Positions 5,348 through 6,127 of a DNA stretch of 6,127 nt are shown here, one piece after another. Origin of the DNA: an uncultured Oscillospiraceae bacterium. GTDB lineage: Bacteria > Bacillota > Clostridia > Oscillospirales > Oscillospiraceae. The stretch covers positions 1-6,127 of the forward strand of contig CALWXY010000211.1 in assembly GCA_944385595.1 (NCBI GenBank). Direction: 5' to 3'. The position numbers and the translations under genes were made by a program. The notes under the pieces were generated by a model. The model did no database searches. It saw only the letters and a list, made by a program, of their open reading frames with translations, and was not told the DNA's origin. How positions within the stretch are numbered: position 1 is the stretch's first letter; every line of letters starts with the position of its first letter.

Positions 5348-6127
5348 ATGAGACAGAGCCTCTACTCAAAGCTCGTGCTTATAATGCTGCTTATGATACT
5401 GTCGCTCATGCTGGTCGTCGGCGTGTTTCTGGTGCGAAGCGTGGAGGACTTTTTCACGCAGCAGTTCTACGGGCAGATGCAGTCGGTCTTTGCCGACACC
5501 GCCCTCGCGGGCGATTTGCGCTCCGCCGCCTCCGGCGAAAACGCGCCGGAGCGCATGGCCGAGATTCTCAGGGCGCACTCCGGCAAGCTCGGCATAGACT
5601 CCGGCACGAGAAACTATTATATACTGTCCTCAAGCGGCGAGTACCTCGCCGGCAGCGAGGGCGCCTCCGCCATCGAGGGGCTGGTCACGCCCAACGTCCT
5701 CACCGCCATGAACGGAGGCGACGGCTACCTCAGCGACTCCTCCGCCGACTATATGGACGTGGCGCTGCCCGTCTCCGAGGGCGACGGCTATATAATCTGG
5801 GTGCTCGACAACAAGTCCGTCTCTCAGGAGCTGGGCGAGAAGCTGGTGAATATCATACTCGCGGCGCTGGGCTTCGGCCTCGTCATATCGGCACTGCTCA
5901 GCATGGTGCTCGCGAGGGCGCTGGTCACGCCAATCAGCCAGCTCACCCGCGCGGCAAAGCGCGTCGCGGGCGGCGACTTCGCCCACAAGCCGGAGAGCTC
6001 CGCGCACGACGAGATCGGCACGCTCACGCGCACCTTCAACGAGATGGCCTCGCGCCTCGAGGGCACGCTCGACACGCTCCGCAAAAGCGAGGCCATGCGC
6101 CGCGAGTTCGTCGCCAACGTGTCGCAC
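5348..6127 (+). CDS. Sensor histidine kinase, N-terminal part (cut by window end)
   Basis: This is the membrane sensor that should phosphorylate the preceding response regulator. The 260 codons present include a first membrane helix (about residues 9-29), an extracytoplasmic sensory region (about 30-167), and a second helix (about 168-188). A HAMP linker (about 189-241) follows, with TPISQLTRAAKRVAGGDF and DEIGTLTRTFNEMASRL. Then comes a dimerisation helix leading to REFVANVSH. The last codon in the window is His260, the expected autophosphorylation site of the H-box, so the ATP-binding domain lies outside. The outer region contains NYYILSSSGEYL and YMDVALPV, reminiscent of a PAS/Cache-like sensor fold; the ligand is unknown. 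ATG 5348 has GAGG 11 nt upstream; the ATG at 5340 stops after three codons. Its reading frame is open to the window edge. Confidence 0.93.
   Translation, partial: MRQSLYSKLVLIMLLMILSLMLVVGVFLVRSVEDFFTQQFYGQMQSVFADTALAGDLRSAASGENAPERMAEILRAHSGKLGIDSGTRNYYILSSSGEYLAGSEGASAIEGLVTPNVLTAMNGGDGYLSDSSADYMDVALPVSEGDGYIIWVLDNKSVSQELGEKLVNIILAALGFGLVISALLSMVLARALVTPISQLTRAAKRVAGGDFAHKPESSAHDEIGTLTRTFNEMASRLEGTLDTLRKSEAMRREFVANVSH

Noticed and set aside
4611..5369. Minus-strand ORF of 252 codons
   Set aside because: It is antisense to the response regulator, which has every expected motif; the antisense product has no domain character.
5630..6127. Minus-strand ORF open to the right edge
   Set aside because: It is antisense to the sensor kinase, which shows membrane helices, HAMP and H-box in the plus frame.

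Overview
The window looks like a chromosomal segment from a GC-rich member of the Clostridia (Bacillota), possibly an Oscillospiraceae/Ruminococcaceae-type gut bacterium. This rests on gene content: a copper-amine-oxidase-type 'stalk' domain secreted protein, a DUF1835/DUF3658-type protein, a Pro/Thr/Ser-linker lipoprotein, and a low-molecular-weight ECF sigma factor. GGAGG-type ribosome binding sites, strong G/C preference at third codon positions and AT-rich spikes confined to promoters fit the same picture. The exact taxon cannot be read from the sequence. No rRNA, tRNA, CRISPR array, insertion sequence or integrase was seen.

Layout. Positions 1-3919 are transcribed leftward (minus strand) and 4066-6127 rightward (plus strand), from a divergent promoter region at 3920-4065. 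Reading leftward from there: a DUF1835/DUF3658-type protein (2981-3919) is followed after 22 nt by a transglutaminase-fold lipoprotein (1870-2958), probably one operon. An intergenic stretch holding a possible 35-codon ORF (1705-1812) comes next. Then there is an independently promoted secreted stalk-domain protein (755-1492), and finally an ECF sigma factor gene (105-582) with the start of a partner gene running off the left edge (1-42). Reading rightward: a NUDIX ADP-ribose pyrophosphatase (4066-4614), an OmpR-family response regulator (4635-5330) and its sensor histidine kinase (from 5348, cut by the window end at the phospho-accepting His). Gaps of 20 and 17 nt make this a likely three-gene operon.

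How the genes work together. The right half is a two-component signalling operon led by a housekeeping nucleotide hydrolase. The left half is mostly envelope-facing: an exported protein, a lipoprotein with an intact Cys-His-Asp transglutaminase triad, and an ECF sigma factor. The most notable anomaly is that the sigma factor reading frame is broken near 498-503. Conserved region 2 starts in one frame and continues in another, and the total length is exactly 2 nt short of an intact 159-codon gene. Its promoter region carries two near-identical 17-bp repeats 33 bp apart, each containing an extended -10 motif. I found no convincing evidence of a wholly new system; the sigma locus and the small ORF are the places worth a second look.
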